Positions 37,776 through 47,410 of a stretch of DNA of 64,000 bases are shown here, piece by piece (position 1 is the first letter of the stretch; every line of letters starts with the position of its first letter). The translations under genes and the position numbers were made by a program. Origin of the DNA: Alteromonas sp. ALT199. GTDB lineage: Bacteria; Pseudomonadota; Gammaproteobacteria; Enterobacterales; Alteromonadaceae. The DNA lies in contig NZ_JAHHDX010000126.1 in NCBI RefSeq assembly GCF_018619335.1, forward strand, positions 1 through 64,000. The letters are read 5' to 3'. The notes under the pieces are model-generated. The model saw only the letters and a list, made by a program, of their open reading frames with translations, made no database searches and had not been told where the DNA came from.

Positions 37776-40520
37776 TTATAGCTGTGGACCTAATAATTCA
37801 AATTCAGCCACCTGCATCAAGCTATCATCGCCTTTATTTTTGGTAATGTTGATACGGTATAAATTGAATGCGCTTCCGTTACTGGTAGTAAATACCCTGC
37901 GTTGGAGGCGATCATCAAAGGTCTCCCCTGCCCAACTTCCAATTTCGAACCAGGTTGTACCGCCATCATTAGAGCCTAAAAGAGAGAAGTTTTCAGGGTC
38001 GCGCGATGGCGCATCATTAGCACTGGTAATGGTAAATTGGTTTACTACTGTTGGGGAGGATAATGCGACTTCCACCCAAGATGGTTGTTCTACAGAAGGG
38101 ATACCGCCGTTGTCTAACCATTTAGTCGCTATCGCATTGTCAAAGGCCATTTCGCCCGCCTCTGCATCACTAATAGCAGCACGTGCAGTAACCACTTTAT
38201 CTGCACTATCAGTATGGTCTATTGCAGCATAATCGGTACCGAATAAGCCTAACTCTGCAACTTGCATTAAGCTATCATCACCCTTATTTTTAGTGATATT
38301 AATCTTATAATGCGTAAATGCTTGCATATTCGAAAGGCTATAAATTTGGGTTTCCGCTCTTTCCTCGAAACTGATACCAGCCCATTCGCCAAGTGTTACC
38401 CACGTTTCTCCATCATGGGATGCCAGTAAAGTGACATTCTCCGGATCTCTGCTAGGGGCGTCATTAGCACTAGTAATAGTGAATGTATTAACAGCTTTTG
38501 GTGCAGGTAATGTGACGGTAGCGAAACTTGGATCTTCTACCGAAGGGATACCCGTATTATCTAACCACTTTGTGGAGGCATCACCATCGAATGCAAACTC
38601 GCCTGCTTCCGCTTCACTGATAGCGCCACGGTAATCAATTGTTACGCCATCTGCTGTAGCATGATTTACTGGAGCCTGTGTAGGCCCAATAAGAGAAAGC
38701 TCTGCTACCTGCATCAAGCTATCATCGCCGCTATTTTTAGAAATGTTAATTCTATAAAGAGCATATGATTTCGGGTTTTGGAAACTTAACCACTTTCGTT
38801 CAAATCGGCTATCGAAGGTTTCACCTACCCACGCCGCTACTTCGTTCCACGTTTCACCGCCATCGTTTGAACCCAACAGACTGAAATTTTCAGGGTCGCG
38901 CGATGGTGCATCGTTTGCACTGGTTATCGCAAGAACATTAATATTAACCGGGCTTGCAAAGCTTACATCTACCCAAGACGGCGCTTCTTCGGTGGGCACA
39001 CCAGTATCATCGAGCCATTTTGTATTAACGTCTAAATCAAACGCCATTGCTGGGGCTTCGGCGTCGCCAATGAAACCACGCCCTTCTATTGACGTGGCAT
39101 TAGATGAATGCACGATGGCAGACTCTAAGGGGCCGGATAGTCCAATTTCCGCTACCTGCATTAAATTACTGTCGCCTTTGTTTTTCGTGATATTCACACG
39201 GTAATGGCGGTAAGCGAGAGAATTATTTAATGTAAGGTGCTGGGTTTCAAAACGCTCATCAAAAGATACGCCCGCCCATTCACCAAGCGTTACCCATGTT
39301 TCACCGTCTAAAGAGGCTTCTAGAGACAGGTTCTCAGGGTCACGTTCGGGTGCGTCATTAGCACTCGTCAAGGATAAAGTATTAACCGGCACCGCGTCTT
39401 CAAAACTGATGGCAATCCACGAAGGATCCTCTACCGAAGGAATGCTGGCATTATCCAGCCACTTAGTTTGCGTATCTTTGTCTAAAGCTTTATCGCCCGA
39501 CTCCCCATCACTAATCGCAGCCCGCCAGGTAATGTCGGCGGATGCCAAATTAGCGGCAGTAGTGTACTCAATTAGCGGGCCGCCGCCTTGAGACTCTATA
39601 GCCACTGGCAAGTCAACATTAATGATGCTTTCTGGTTCCATACCTAACGCGCTAACTACAGGGTGTGCGCTAAGGGCAGTAAGTAGTTGTTCTCGAATCG
39701 CTGTTAACGCGTCGGTATCTCCCGCGGCAGCTTGCATTACATTTGCCTTCATGGTCTCAAGGTGTTGAGCAAGTGTTGTATCTTCAGGCATATACGCAAA
39801 GGCAGCATTTATTAGCGACGCATTTAGTGACTTTGCATCCAACCCAGCTACACTTTCAACGCTCTCAACGCTAACCACGGGTGTTGCAAAAACATCAAAA
39901 TTTGACGTTTCATAGCCAAGAATACGCATTAGCATAACGCTAAACTCAGCTTGTGCTGGCGCCAATGTAGCCAATGCTGAAATATTCCGCCCTTCTTCGA
40001 TTGCCTGCTCAAGTAATGCAGAGGCTAGTGTAGTTAATACAGTAGCCTGGAAGGTCGCTTCAGGTTCACCATCTTCTTGTGTACCTAATGGCGCAGATAC
40101 CCAGCTCAAGGTAGTAAGCTTAGTACCGGCAAGTGCCTCTGCATCAACATTTTCGCCTAAACCAGCGATACCACATGCGCTTGTATCGCATACCATAGTA
40201 GCGTTTTCGCCGGCGAGTGCTTCGACACGGTAAATACCGTTAAAGGCGTAACCGGGTGACGAGGTTAAGGTTAAAAATACGTCGCCATTACTGTCTGTCT
40301 GCGCATTCGTTGTGGTTGCGGCTCCGCCAACAATAGGCGCTACCGATATATCCGCGCCTATCATGGTGCCTTTAGTTACCGAGCCAGAAAGTTCTGCTTG
40401 CGTACTAACAGGTGTGGGTGCGCTTTCAGGTTTAGGATCATCTCCCCCTTTACACGCGCTTAATAGACCTAATACTACCGCCACAGATAGAGATACTTTT
40501 GTTAACGTGAATTTTTTCAT
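37776..40520 (-). CDS. Lipoprotein with four tandem F5/8 type C (discoidin) domains
   Basis: Probable surface or periplasmic glycan-binding lipoprotein. The lipobox LLSAC puts the lipid on Cys23. Residues 30-320 form a domain of unknown type with Cys pair VCDTSACG. Residues about 320-914 hold four copies, about 148 residues each, of a discoidin/CBM32-like module marked by TSANDAPSRDPEN, DGETWVTLGEWAG and INITKNKGDDSLMQVAEL. The copies are very similar to one another, including at DNA level, so they arose by recent duplication. The position directly after the TonB receptor suggests it works with the receptor like a surface glycan-binding protein. No catalytic domain was recognised. Confidence 0.82.
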   Translation of the reverse strand: MKKFTLTKVSLSVAVVLGLLSACKGGDDPKPESAPTPVSTQAELSGSVTKGTMIGADISVAPIVGGAATTTNAQTDSNGDVFLTLTSSPGYAFNGIYRVEALAGENATMVCDTSACGIAGLGENVDAEALAGTKLTTLSWVSAPLGTQEDGEPEATFQATVLTTLASALLEQAIEEGRNISALATLAPAQAEFSVMLMRILGYETSNFDVFATPVVSVESVESVAGLDAKSLNASLINAAFAYMPEDTTLAQHLETMKANVMQAAAGDTDALTAIREQLLTALSAHPVVSALGMEPESIINVDLPVAIESQGGGPLIEYTTAANLASADITWRAAISDGESGDKALDKDTQTKWLDNASIPSVEDPSWIAISFEDAVPVNTLSLTSANDAPERDPENLSLEASLDGETWVTLGEWAGVSFDERFETQHLTLNNSLAYRHYRVNITKNKGDSNLMQVAEIGLSGPLESAIVHSSNATSIEGRGFIGDAEAPAMAFDLDVNTKWLDDTGVPTEEAPSWVDVSFASPVNINVLAITSANDAPSRDPENFSLLGSNDGGETWNEVAAWVGETFDSRFERKWLSFQNPKSYALYRINISKNSGDDSLMQVAELSLIGPTQAPVNHATADGVTIDYRGAISEAEAGEFAFDGDASTKWLDNTGIPSVEDPSFATVTLPAPKAVNTFTITSANDAPSRDPENVTLLASHDGETWVTLGEWAGISFEERAETQIYSLSNMQAFTHYKINITKNKGDDSLMQVAELGLFGTDYAAIDHTDSADKVVTARAAISDAEAGEMAFDNAIATKWLDNGGIPSVEQPSWVEVALSSPTVVNQFTITSANDAPSRDPENFSLLGSNDGGTTWFEIGSWAGETFDDRLQRRVFTTSNGSAFNLYRINITKNKGDDSLMQVAEFELLGPQL
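37780..39560 (-). repeat. Four tandem coding repeats of about 445 bp
   Basis: The discoidin modules of the lipoprotein gene recur with a period of about 445 bases; the conserved TSANDAP codons fall near 38010, 38455, 38905 and 39350. Repeats this similar are a likely site for recombination and assembly error. Confidence 0.75.
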
Positions 40521-40559
40521 AATATGTCCTATTCGATTTTTTATCGTTAAATTCTGAGA

Positions 40560-43490
40560 CTAGAAGCTATATGTCGCGCCGATATAGAATCGACGGCCCG
40601 CGTAACTGGTGCCGTAAAGGCGAGAGTCCACATCGTTTCCGAGTCGAGACACTGACTCTTCTTCGGTGAGGTTCACTACTGACGCACTAATTATAATATC
40701 TTCGGTTAACGAATAAGACGCATTTATGTCGACTTGCGTATAGGGGTCTTGGTATACATTAAAGCCGCTGGCCAGGCCTAGCACAGTGTCGCCTCGCTTA
40801 TTCCAAGAAGCGCGAACGCTATAGTCATCAGTCTCATAATAGGCAGATAAGTTGTATTGGTATTTTGCGCTACCCACGAGTGCTGATTGGCCTTCTACTT
40901 CGCCATTTACAGATACATCCGCTTTATTAGTGATGTTTCGCGTGTAGTTGGCGTATAAGCCAAAACCACTCTCAAACGCATGTTGAATGAACAACTCTAA
41001 ACCCTTAGATTTAGCGTTGGAGCCGTTTCCAGAGGTTGAATAGGGGGTAATTGTGATTTCACCCGCCGGAACGATATCTTCAAACCCGGCATAGTCGGTG
41101 GTGCGGTCGATAACAAGAGGTACAATGAAATTATCAACTTTTTTGTAAAATAACGCAGAACCAATGGCCGACCCTTCGCCATAATAGTACTCTACAGAAA
41201 TATCGAACTGTTTAGATAGATAAGGCTCTAACTCCTTATTACCACCACTACCTGAAAATCCGGGAAGCTCATTGAACTCGGCCCGATCAGAGGCCCACTC
41301 ATCGGAAACGAAAGTCACTCTTTCTTGTGAACCTAGCGCGCTGTATCCAGGTCGAGACATCACTTTTGCAGCAGCTAAACGTACCACTAAGTTCTCGCCC
41401 GCATCCCATACTACATTTAAGCTAGGCAGTACTTCTGTATAAGTATTTTTTGATTCGATAAGCTCGTATTGCTCACGGAACCGATCGTCTCCCACTACAG
41501 GCTCGCCGGTTTCATCATCAACGTTATCTAAGAAGTAGGTGTAAAGGTCGGTTGATGCCGCAGTGGTCGTAGTTTCCACAACCCGTAAACCTAGGTTCCC
41601 TCGAAAATCTGCGTAGTCGAACTCACCTTGTATGTAAGCCGCTTTAATTTCTTCTTCAATATCGTAAACGAACTGATCTTCGATGCGTGTGTATGGCGTG
41701 TAGTTTGATACCACGAGATCTCTGTATTTTTCCCAATTGATCGTAGGCATCAAATTAATATCGAACCCACCAGCGATATTGCCTTCACCCGAGGTGTTTA
41801 GCACCTCTTCGGCACTCGGCATTCCCCCATTCCACTGGTAGCTATCAAACACATCAATCCCATCCTCAGTGGCTTCCGCTGCTGCAATATCGAAATCAGG
41901 GTCTAGGAAGAAATTGTTGCCGGTTTCTCTGTGTAGTTCACCTTTACGATATTTTGCGCCTGTTTTGATGGTATGGAACATACCCCAGTCAACGTATATA
42001 TCTAAGTCAAGCTGGGCATATTTTTCTTCTAGTTCACTGTTTACAAAGCTGGAACCTGATGAACCTGGGTCAGCTGCACCACCCACGCCTGACAACAACG
42101 CATTAAGTGTGTTGGGATCCATATACATGGATAGGCGATCAGAACCAAGTGACCAGCCCGCATATTGCGCTGCGTTTTCTACAAAGTCGTCTCCTTGGCC
42201 CCAGTTTGAGCTTTTATACGCTGCCTCCCAGTTTTCTGTGGGTCCGCCTTCCGCTTCTGTTTGACCAAACTTGAAATTCGCGACGAATTCATCGCCTTCA
42301 TATTCAAACCCTAAATCAAAGGTATCTGAGGTAGACTCTTCTCGCGTGTACGTGCCACGGATCCAAGGAAATTGCATATCGTTTTCAACGCCGCCAGCGC
42401 CCACTACATAGTCGATACCAACTATGTTCAGACCCGCTTCATCTAGGGTAACATCACTGATGAAATTAGGACTAAGCGACCATTCAGGAATATCAATAAC
42501 CGATAGCGTTCTATCTTGCCCCAGTTCAAAACCAAAGTAGTTCGCGGTTATTTCTAGGCGATCAGTAGGTCTCCATTGCCCTGTAAGCTGGATACCTTCG
42601 CGCTGTCTATCCTCTTTAACGACGGACGTTCTAGCTACCTGTGGAAAATAGACATCACTATAGGTATTCCCTGTAGCATCGTTAAGTGCTGCCCACGGGT
42701 TATTGTTATTAATAGCATTTCCATTCGCATCAACTGCGTTACCGGCCTCTCCAGTCCACCGCCAAACATTCGCGTTGGTGCCACCAGAGAGAGTACGATT
42801 TGTTCTATCTTGCTTGGTAAAACCGACTAAAAAGCCAAGCGTTTCCTCTTCATTTTTCCATGAATAAAGGGCGGTGCCTTGCGGCTCATAATCTTCAGTT
42901 ACATCCGCATAAGTCGCTTCAATATTCAGTACGCCTGAATTAGCGTCCATTTCAAAGGGCTTTCTCGTATGCAGCAATACGGTGCCGCCGACGCCGCCTT
43001 CATCTAAACGAGCTTCAGAGGACTTGAACACTTCTACTTTTTTGATCATAGCGGAAGGAAGTAGCGTGTAATCAAATGAGCGTGAAGGCTCACCCGGAGA
43101 AGATGCAATAAAGTTACCATTTAATTGAGTAAAAGTGAGGTCTGAGCTTAGTCCTCGAATACTCACGCTAGCGCCTTCGCCCCCATCTCGCTGTATGACA
43201 ACACCAGGTACCCTTTGTAGTGAATCTGCAACGTTTTTATCAGGGAATTTACCAATATCTTCCGCCGTAATTGCATCGACTACTGCTTGAGAAAGCCTTT
43301 TGGTAGCAAGGTTTTCCGCCATACTCGATCGAATACCTTTTACTTCAATAACTTCTAACGCTGCTTCTTCGGCGTCAGTAGTCTGCTGGGCGTACACTGG
43401 GTTCATTGCAGTCGCGACTGCCATACATAACAGTGATTTACCAAATGTACGGGTCATAGACATATCATCTTCTTTCTTTTGGGTAGCCAT
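40560..43490 (-). CDS. TonB-dependent receptor for glycans
   Basis: Outer-membrane receptor of the large TonB-Xanth-Caul type used for carbohydrate uptake. After a signal peptide (MTRTFGKSLLCMAVATAM ending YAQ) the plug has VIEVKGIRSSMAENLATKR, DIGKFPDKNVADSLQRVPGV and SIRGLSSDLTFTQLNG; the barrel ends in YIGATYSF. At about 976 residues it fits the family. ATGs at 43505, 43490 and 43463 are possible starts; GGAG lies nine bases before 43490. It heads the minus-strand glycan operon. Two LacI-type operator candidates lie at 43512-43525 and 43629-43642. It is the likely entry point for oligomannose glycans released outside the cell. Confidence 0.92.
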   Translation of the reverse strand: MATQKKEDDMSMTRTFGKSLLCMAVATAMNPVYAQQTTDAEEAALEVIEVKGIRSSMAENLATKRLSQAVVDAITAEDIGKFPDKNVADSLQRVPGVVIQRDGGEGASVSIRGLSSDLTFTQLNGNFIASSPGEPSRSFDYTLLPSAMIKKVEVFKSSEARLDEGGVGGTVLLHTRKPFEMDANSGVLNIEATYADVTEDYEPQGTALYSWKNEEETLGFLVGFTKQDRTNRTLSGGTNANVWRWTGEAGNAVDANGNAINNNNPWAALNDATGNTYSDVYFPQVARTSVVKEDRQREGIQLTGQWRPTDRLEITANYFGFELGQDRTLSVIDIPEWSLSPNFISDVTLDEAGLNIVGIDYVVGAGGVENDMQFPWIRGTYTREESTSDTFDLGFEYEGDEFVANFKFGQTEAEGGPTENWEAAYKSSNWGQGDDFVENAAQYAGWSLGSDRLSMYMDPNTLNALLSGVGGAADPGSSGSSFVNSELEEKYAQLDLDIYVDWGMFHTIKTGAKYRKGELHRETGNNFFLDPDFDIAAAEATEDGIDVFDSYQWNGGMPSAEEVLNTSGEGNIAGGFDINLMPTINWEKYRDLVVSNYTPYTRIEDQFVYDIEEEIKAAYIQGEFDYADFRGNLGLRVVETTTTAASTDLYTYFLDNVDDETGEPVVGDDRFREQYELIESKNTYTEVLPSLNVVWDAGENLVVRLAAAKVMSRPGYSALGSQERVTFVSDEWASDRAEFNELPGFSGSGGNKELEPYLSKQFDISVEYYYGEGSAIGSALFYKKVDNFIVPLVIDRTTDYAGFEDIVPAGEITITPYSTSGNGSNAKSKGLELFIQHAFESGFGLYANYTRNITNKADVSVNGEVEGQSALVGSAKYQYNLSAYYETDDYSVRASWNKRGDTVLGLASGFNVYQDPYTQVDINASYSLTEDIIISASVVNLTEEESVSRLGNDVDSRLYGTSYAGRRFYIGATYSF

Positions 43491-43511
43491 GTGGTGCGTC
43501 TCCATCCTTCA

Positions 43512-43525
43512 TGTAATCGTAAACA
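43512..43525. promoter_or_regulatory. Candidate LacI-family operator before the TonB receptor gene
   Basis: TGTAATCGTAAACA keeps the full left half-site TGTAATCG of the palindrome at 44939 and has three mismatches in the right half. It lies just upstream of the receptor ribosome site, where a repressor could block transcription. Confidence 0.5.
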
Positions 43526-43628
43526 AAGCTACGATGAGGAAAGTAAATTAAATTTATATTTATACATTTTTCATTCACTTACGACTTACGCAAGCTTTAC
43601 TTGACTGAATTCATTACACAGCAAGTTA

Positions 43629-43642
43629 TGTAATCGTTTTCA
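43629..43642. promoter_or_regulatory. Candidate LacI-family operator in the receptor promoter region
   Basis: TGTAATCGTTTTCA matches the palindrome at 44939 at 12 of 14 positions. It lies about 140 bases upstream of the receptor start, between it and lacI. Confidence 0.6.
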
Positions 43643-43749
43643 GTTAGAGCTTGATATTATGACTGTGTTAAGAAGTTGTCAACAGATCTGAGGCGAATTT
43701 ATTTACAAAATGTTAACGTAGATGGTGGGATAAAGGCATTTAATTAATT

Positions 43750-44754
43750 CTAGCGTTTGGCGGGACCAGAACTTTCTCTTTCCAGTAACTGAAACGGTAA
43801 GATTTCTCTTTTTCTTGTAAGTTCTTCATTTTTCATCATTTTTACTAATACATCTACGGCCCGTTTACCCATATCGAAGGCAGGTTGATCTACTGTAGTG
43901 AGGGGCGGGTTTACATACCCAGATACTCTCACGTTATCAAAACCGGTTATAGAGATATCCTTAGGAATGGATATACCACGCCTGGTTAGCTCAAAGAGCG
44001 CGCCCATAGCAATATCATCGTTGAAGCAGCAAATAGCGGTGGGGCGATGGGGTAATTTTAATAATTCCTTTACGCCCTCTACGCCTGTATCTAAATCGTA
44101 ACTCTCACCGACTAACGATGACTCCTCAAAATTAATTCCCTCTTCGGACAACACACTTTTCATACCCGCTAGGCGGTCGTGAAAAATTTGTGAGCTTCGC
44201 TGACCTGCAATAAATCCAAATTTTTCATGACCATAGCTTACCAAATGATTCATTATCGCCCTACCCGCAGCGTAATTATCTAGCTCGATATACGGGTAGT
44301 CTTTCCCTGTAACCCGTTCACATACACTCACTAGGGGCACGTTTTTAGATAGATCTTCATCAGCCTCGGAGAACGGAAATGAGTGATCAAGTTGTATTAA
44401 TCCATCCGCCCTATTAGATAACAGCATGCTAGCGTATTCGTTCTCGCGCTTATGTTCGCCTTGTGTATCACCTAATAGTACTGAGTATCCATGTTCTTGC
44501 GCACCTTTTTCAATACCTTCAATAATGCGCATGAAAAAGGGGTTTACCAAGTTAGGCACTAAAACAACGATGGAATTTGACTTACCACTTTTCACACTGC
44601 TTGCTAACCAATTAGGCCGATAACCTGCGGTTTTCACCGCCTCCATTACTTTTTCTCGGGTTTTAACATTGACTAAAGAGGGATTTTTGAGGGCACGTGA
44701 AACCGTGGCCGTCGAAACGCCTGCCAGTTCACTTACTTTTTTAATGTTGGTCAT
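43750..44754 (-). CDS. LacI-family transcriptional regulator
   Basis: Repressor predicted to control the glycan locus. The N-terminal helix-turn-helix reads IKKVSELAGVSTATVSRALK, followed by the hinge region YRPNWLASSVKSGKS and a periplasmic-binding-protein-like effector domain (about 60-330). It lies between the two divergent operons and has the same direction as the receptor operon. Four sites with the half-site TGTAATCG occur in its two flanking intergenic regions, the nearest upstream ones at 44845 and 44939, so it probably represses the receptor operon, the GH92-B operon and itself. The inducer is likely a mannose or GlcNAc derivative, which is inference. Confidence 0.92.
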   Translation of the reverse strand: MTNIKKVSELAGVSTATVSRALKNPSLVNVKTREKVMEAVKTAGYRPNWLASSVKSGKSNSIVVLVPNLVNPFFMRIIEGIEKGAQEHGYSVLLGDTQGEHKRENEYASMLLSNRADGLIQLDHSFPFSEADEDLSKNVPLVSVCERVTGKDYPYIELDNYAAGRAIMNHLVSYGHEKFGFIAGQRSSQIFHDRLAGMKSVLSEEGINFEESSLVGESYDLDTGVEGVKELLKLPHRPTAICCFNDDIAMGALFELTRRGISIPKDISITGFDNVRVSGYVNPPLTTVDQPAFDMGKRAVDVLVKMMKNEELTRKREILPFQLLERESSGPAKR

Positions 44755-44844
44755 TTTAATCCTTTTTAAGAGCCATCAATGTCTAATGGAGACAGTAGAG
44801 GTGCTTATAATACCGTCTACTTGCATACATTAGCAACAACAAAG

Positions 44845-44858
44845 AGTAAACGATTACA
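44845..44858. promoter_or_regulatory. Candidate LacI-family operator upstream of lacI
   Basis: AGTAAACGATTACA matches the palindrome at 44939 at 12 of 14 positions with the right half-site CGATTACA intact. It lies 91 bases upstream of the lacI start, so it could serve autoregulation. Confidence 0.6.
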
Positions 44859-44938
44859 TTCTACCAATATACCGGGGATTTTAGCCCTTAATAGGGGAAG
44901 AAGAGCAATTTTATGCAATTGATTATAGATTTTCAGAT

Positions 44939-44952
44939 TGTAATCGATTACA
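44939..44952. promoter_or_regulatory. Perfect 14-bp LacI-type operator palindrome before GH92-B
   Basis: TGTAATCGATTACA is a perfect palindrome with the central CG typical of LacI-family operators. It lies 67 bases before the GH92-B start, upstream of a TATTAT -10-like box at 44991. Three related sites are nearby. Confidence 0.75.
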
Positions 44953-45019
44953 GTTCTCAGCAATCATTATTATAACCATTGATTTACATCTATTATACAA
45001 GGTGTGGAACGGATAAATC

Positions 45020-47365
45020 ATGAATTTACGCAAAACTTTTATTATTCCTATACTTGCAGGCTCCCTCCTAGCAGCTTGTAGCAATAAGCAGCAACTCGAT
45101 CACCACACGAGTAGCGAGGCCCCGACGTCAGTCAACTTGGTTCAAGAGGATTTAGTTCAATACATTAATCCATTGATGGGTAGCGATTCAAAATTTAGCC
45201 TATCAAATGGCAATACCTATCCGGCGATTGCTACGCCTTGGGCGATGAATTTTTGGACCCCAATGACAGCCCCTATAGGCGATGGTTGGACATACAAATA
45301 CGACGACGAAAAAATTAGAGGAATAAAACAAACCCACCAACCAAGCCCATGGCTAAACGACTACGGTGCTTTTGCTTTAATGCCTGTAACGGGCGGTATT
45401 AAATTCAATCAGGACGAGCGCGCTTCATGGTTTTCTCATAAAGCAGAAACGTCTTCGCCTAACTATTATTCGGTCTACCTTGCTGATCACGATGTGACCG
45501 CTGAGGTTACCCCTACAGAAAGAGCAGCCCAATTTAGGTTCACATTTCCAAAAACCGAAGACGCCTATATTGTATTAGATGCTTTTGAAAAAGGATCGAA
45601 AGTAACGATTTTACCCGATGAACAGAAGATTATAGGTTACACAAAATACAATCACGGGGGCGTACCAAGTAACTTTAAAAATTACTTCGTGCTTAGCTTT
45701 GATAAACCTTTTACCACTTCCCACACATGGCACGATGGCTATGAGTTGGCGCTAAATACGACAGAAAATGAAGGTGACCACGTAGGAGCCATTATTGGGT
45801 TTAGCACCGCGGATAATGAGCAAGTGACAGTAAAAGTGGCTTCTTCGTTTATTAGCCTAGCGCAAGCGGAATTAAACCTAGAGCGCGAGATAGGCACAGA
45901 TAGCTTTGAAATAACGCGACAAAAAGCTTTTGAAGCATGGCAGCGTGAATTATCCCGGATAGTGATTGAAGATGACAACCTTGATAACGTAAAAACCTTC
46001 TACTCTGCGCTTTATCGCGTACTCCTATTTCCACGAAAGTTTTACGAAATAAATGCACAGGATGAAGTTGTGCATTACAGCCCGTACAACGGCGAAGTAT
46101 TACCAGGTTATATGTTCACCGATAACGGCTTTTGGGATACTTTCAGAGCTGTATTTCCTTTCTTCTCATTGATGTACCCTGATTTAAACGCCCAGATAAT
46201 GGAAGGGTTAGCTAACACGTATAAAGAGTCGGGTTGGCTTCCTGAATGGGCAAGCCCTGGCCACCGTAATGTCATGATCGGATCGAACTCGGCGGTAAAT
46301 ATCGCAGACGCCTATATGAAAGGCATAACCGATATTGATATCGACACCCTCTATGAAGCAGCAGTTAAAAATGCAGAAGTGAATATTAATAGACCCATGA
46401 CGTCTGTTGGCCGTGAAGGTTTAACCTATTATAACGATCTAGGGTATGTTCCCTATGATGTTGGGATACACGAAAACGCAGCTCGTACATTAGAGTACGC
46501 ATTTGCAGACTTCAGCTTGTATCAGTTAGCTAAAAAACTAGGTAAGCAGGCAGATGCCGATAAGTATCTAGCAAGAAGCATGAACTATAAAAACCTCTTC
46601 GACCCATCAACAGGCTGGATGAGAGGAAAAAATAAAGATGGGAGTTTCCAAGCGCCCTTCAACCCTCTTAAATGGGGTGACGCATTCACTGAAGGAAATG
46701 CGCTTCACTATACATGGTCAGTTTTTCACGATATTGAAGGTTTGAAAAAACTGATGGGTGGAAACGAAGCCTTTATTGAAAAACTCGATACTGTTTTTGA
46801 AATGCCTCCGGTATTTGACGACAGTTATTACGGCTTTACTATTCATGAAATCCGTGAGATGCAAATTGTAGATATGGGTAATTATGCCCACGGCAATCAA
46901 CCCATCCAACATATGATCTATTTATACAGCTATGCTGGCCAGCCTTGGAAAACCCAAGCTTATGTTAGAGATGTGATGGATAAGCTATACATGGCAACGC
47001 CTGATGGGTATAGCGGCGACGAAGACAATGGCCAAACGTCAGCTTGGTATGTTTTCAGCGCCTTAGGCTTCTACCCAGTTACGCCAGGTGTTGATCAGTT
47101 TGTATTAGGTAGCCCGCTTTTTGACAAAGTGACTATGACAATGCCCAACGGTACTCCCTTCACTATCACCACCAAAAGCAACTCAGAATCTGCCGTATAT
47201 GTGGATGATGTGCAGCTAAACGGCAGTACATGGAATAAAACCTGGGTCGGTTTAGATGCTCTTCAGTCGGGCGGCACTATGACATTCGATATGAGCGAAA
47301 CGCCAAACAAAACACGCGCTATCAATGCTGACGCATGGCCGTTTTCACTTTCTTTAACTCAGTAA
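45020..47365 (+). CDS. GH92 family lipoprotein with Gln at the general-acid position (GH92-B)
   Basis: GH92 glycosidase with an altered active site. The lipobox LLAAC puts the lipid on Cys20. The start YINPLMGSDSKFSLSNGNTY and KQTHQPSPWLNDYGAF mark a GH92 subgroup distinct from the other three here. The general-acid motif is HGNQPIQH, with Gln627 where GH92-A and GH92-C have Glu; the base motif GDEDNGQTSAWY keeps the Asp. From memory, a Cellulosimicrobium GH92 enzyme that hydrolyses mannose-alpha-1-phosphate-6-mannose carries Gln here, because a phosphate leaving group needs no acid. This protein could therefore uncap phosphomannose. It could also be inactive or act on another acidic leaving group. 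It opens the plus-strand operon, after the perfect operator. Confidence 0.88.
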   Translation: MNLRKTFIIPILAGSLLAACSNKQQLDHHTSSEAPTSVNLVQEDLVQYINPLMGSDSKFSLSNGNTYPAIATPWAMNFWTPMTAPIGDGWTYKYDDEKIRGIKQTHQPSPWLNDYGAFALMPVTGGIKFNQDERASWFSHKAETSSPNYYSVYLADHDVTAEVTPTERAAQFRFTFPKTEDAYIVLDAFEKGSKVTILPDEQKIIGYTKYNHGGVPSNFKNYFVLSFDKPFTTSHTWHDGYELALNTTENEGDHVGAIIGFSTADNEQVTVKVASSFISLAQAELNLEREIGTDSFEITRQKAFEAWQRELSRIVIEDDNLDNVKTFYSALYRVLLFPRKFYEINAQDEVVHYSPYNGEVLPGYMFTDNGFWDTFRAVFPFFSLMYPDLNAQIMEGLANTYKESGWLPEWASPGHRNVMIGSNSAVNIADAYMKGITDIDIDTLYEAAVKNAEVNINRPMTSVGREGLTYYNDLGYVPYDVGIHENAARTLEYAFADFSLYQLAKKLGKQADADKYLARSMNYKNLFDPSTGWMRGKNKDGSFQAPFNPLKWGDAFTEGNALHYTWSVFHDIEGLKKLMGGNEAFIEKLDTVFEMPPVFDDSYYGFTIHEIREMQIVDMGNYAHGNQPIQHMIYLYSYAGQPWKTQAYVRDVMDKLYMATPDGYSGDEDNGQTSAWYVFSALGFYPVTPGVDQFVLGSPLFDKVTMTMPNGTPFTITTKSNSESAVYVDDVQLNGSTWNKTWVGLDALQSGGTMTFDMSETPNKTRAINADAWPFSLSLTQ

Positions 47366-47371
47366 ACTGAT

Positions 47372-47394
47372 AGAGGCGCGAGTAACGCGCCTCT
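47372..47394 (+). other. GC-rich intercistronic hairpin between GH92-B and the MFS gene
   Basis: AGAGGCGCG (47372-47380) and CGCGCCTCT (47386-47394) pair perfectly with a 5-base loop. There is no T-run, so it may protect the upstream mRNA end or partly terminate rather than end the operon. Confidence 0.6.
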
Positions 47395-47410
47395 CTCCTA
47401 GGATATTGCC

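Noticed and set aside
37780..39560. CRISPR array
   Set aside because: The 445-base period and continuous coding sense show protein repeats, not repeat-spacer units.
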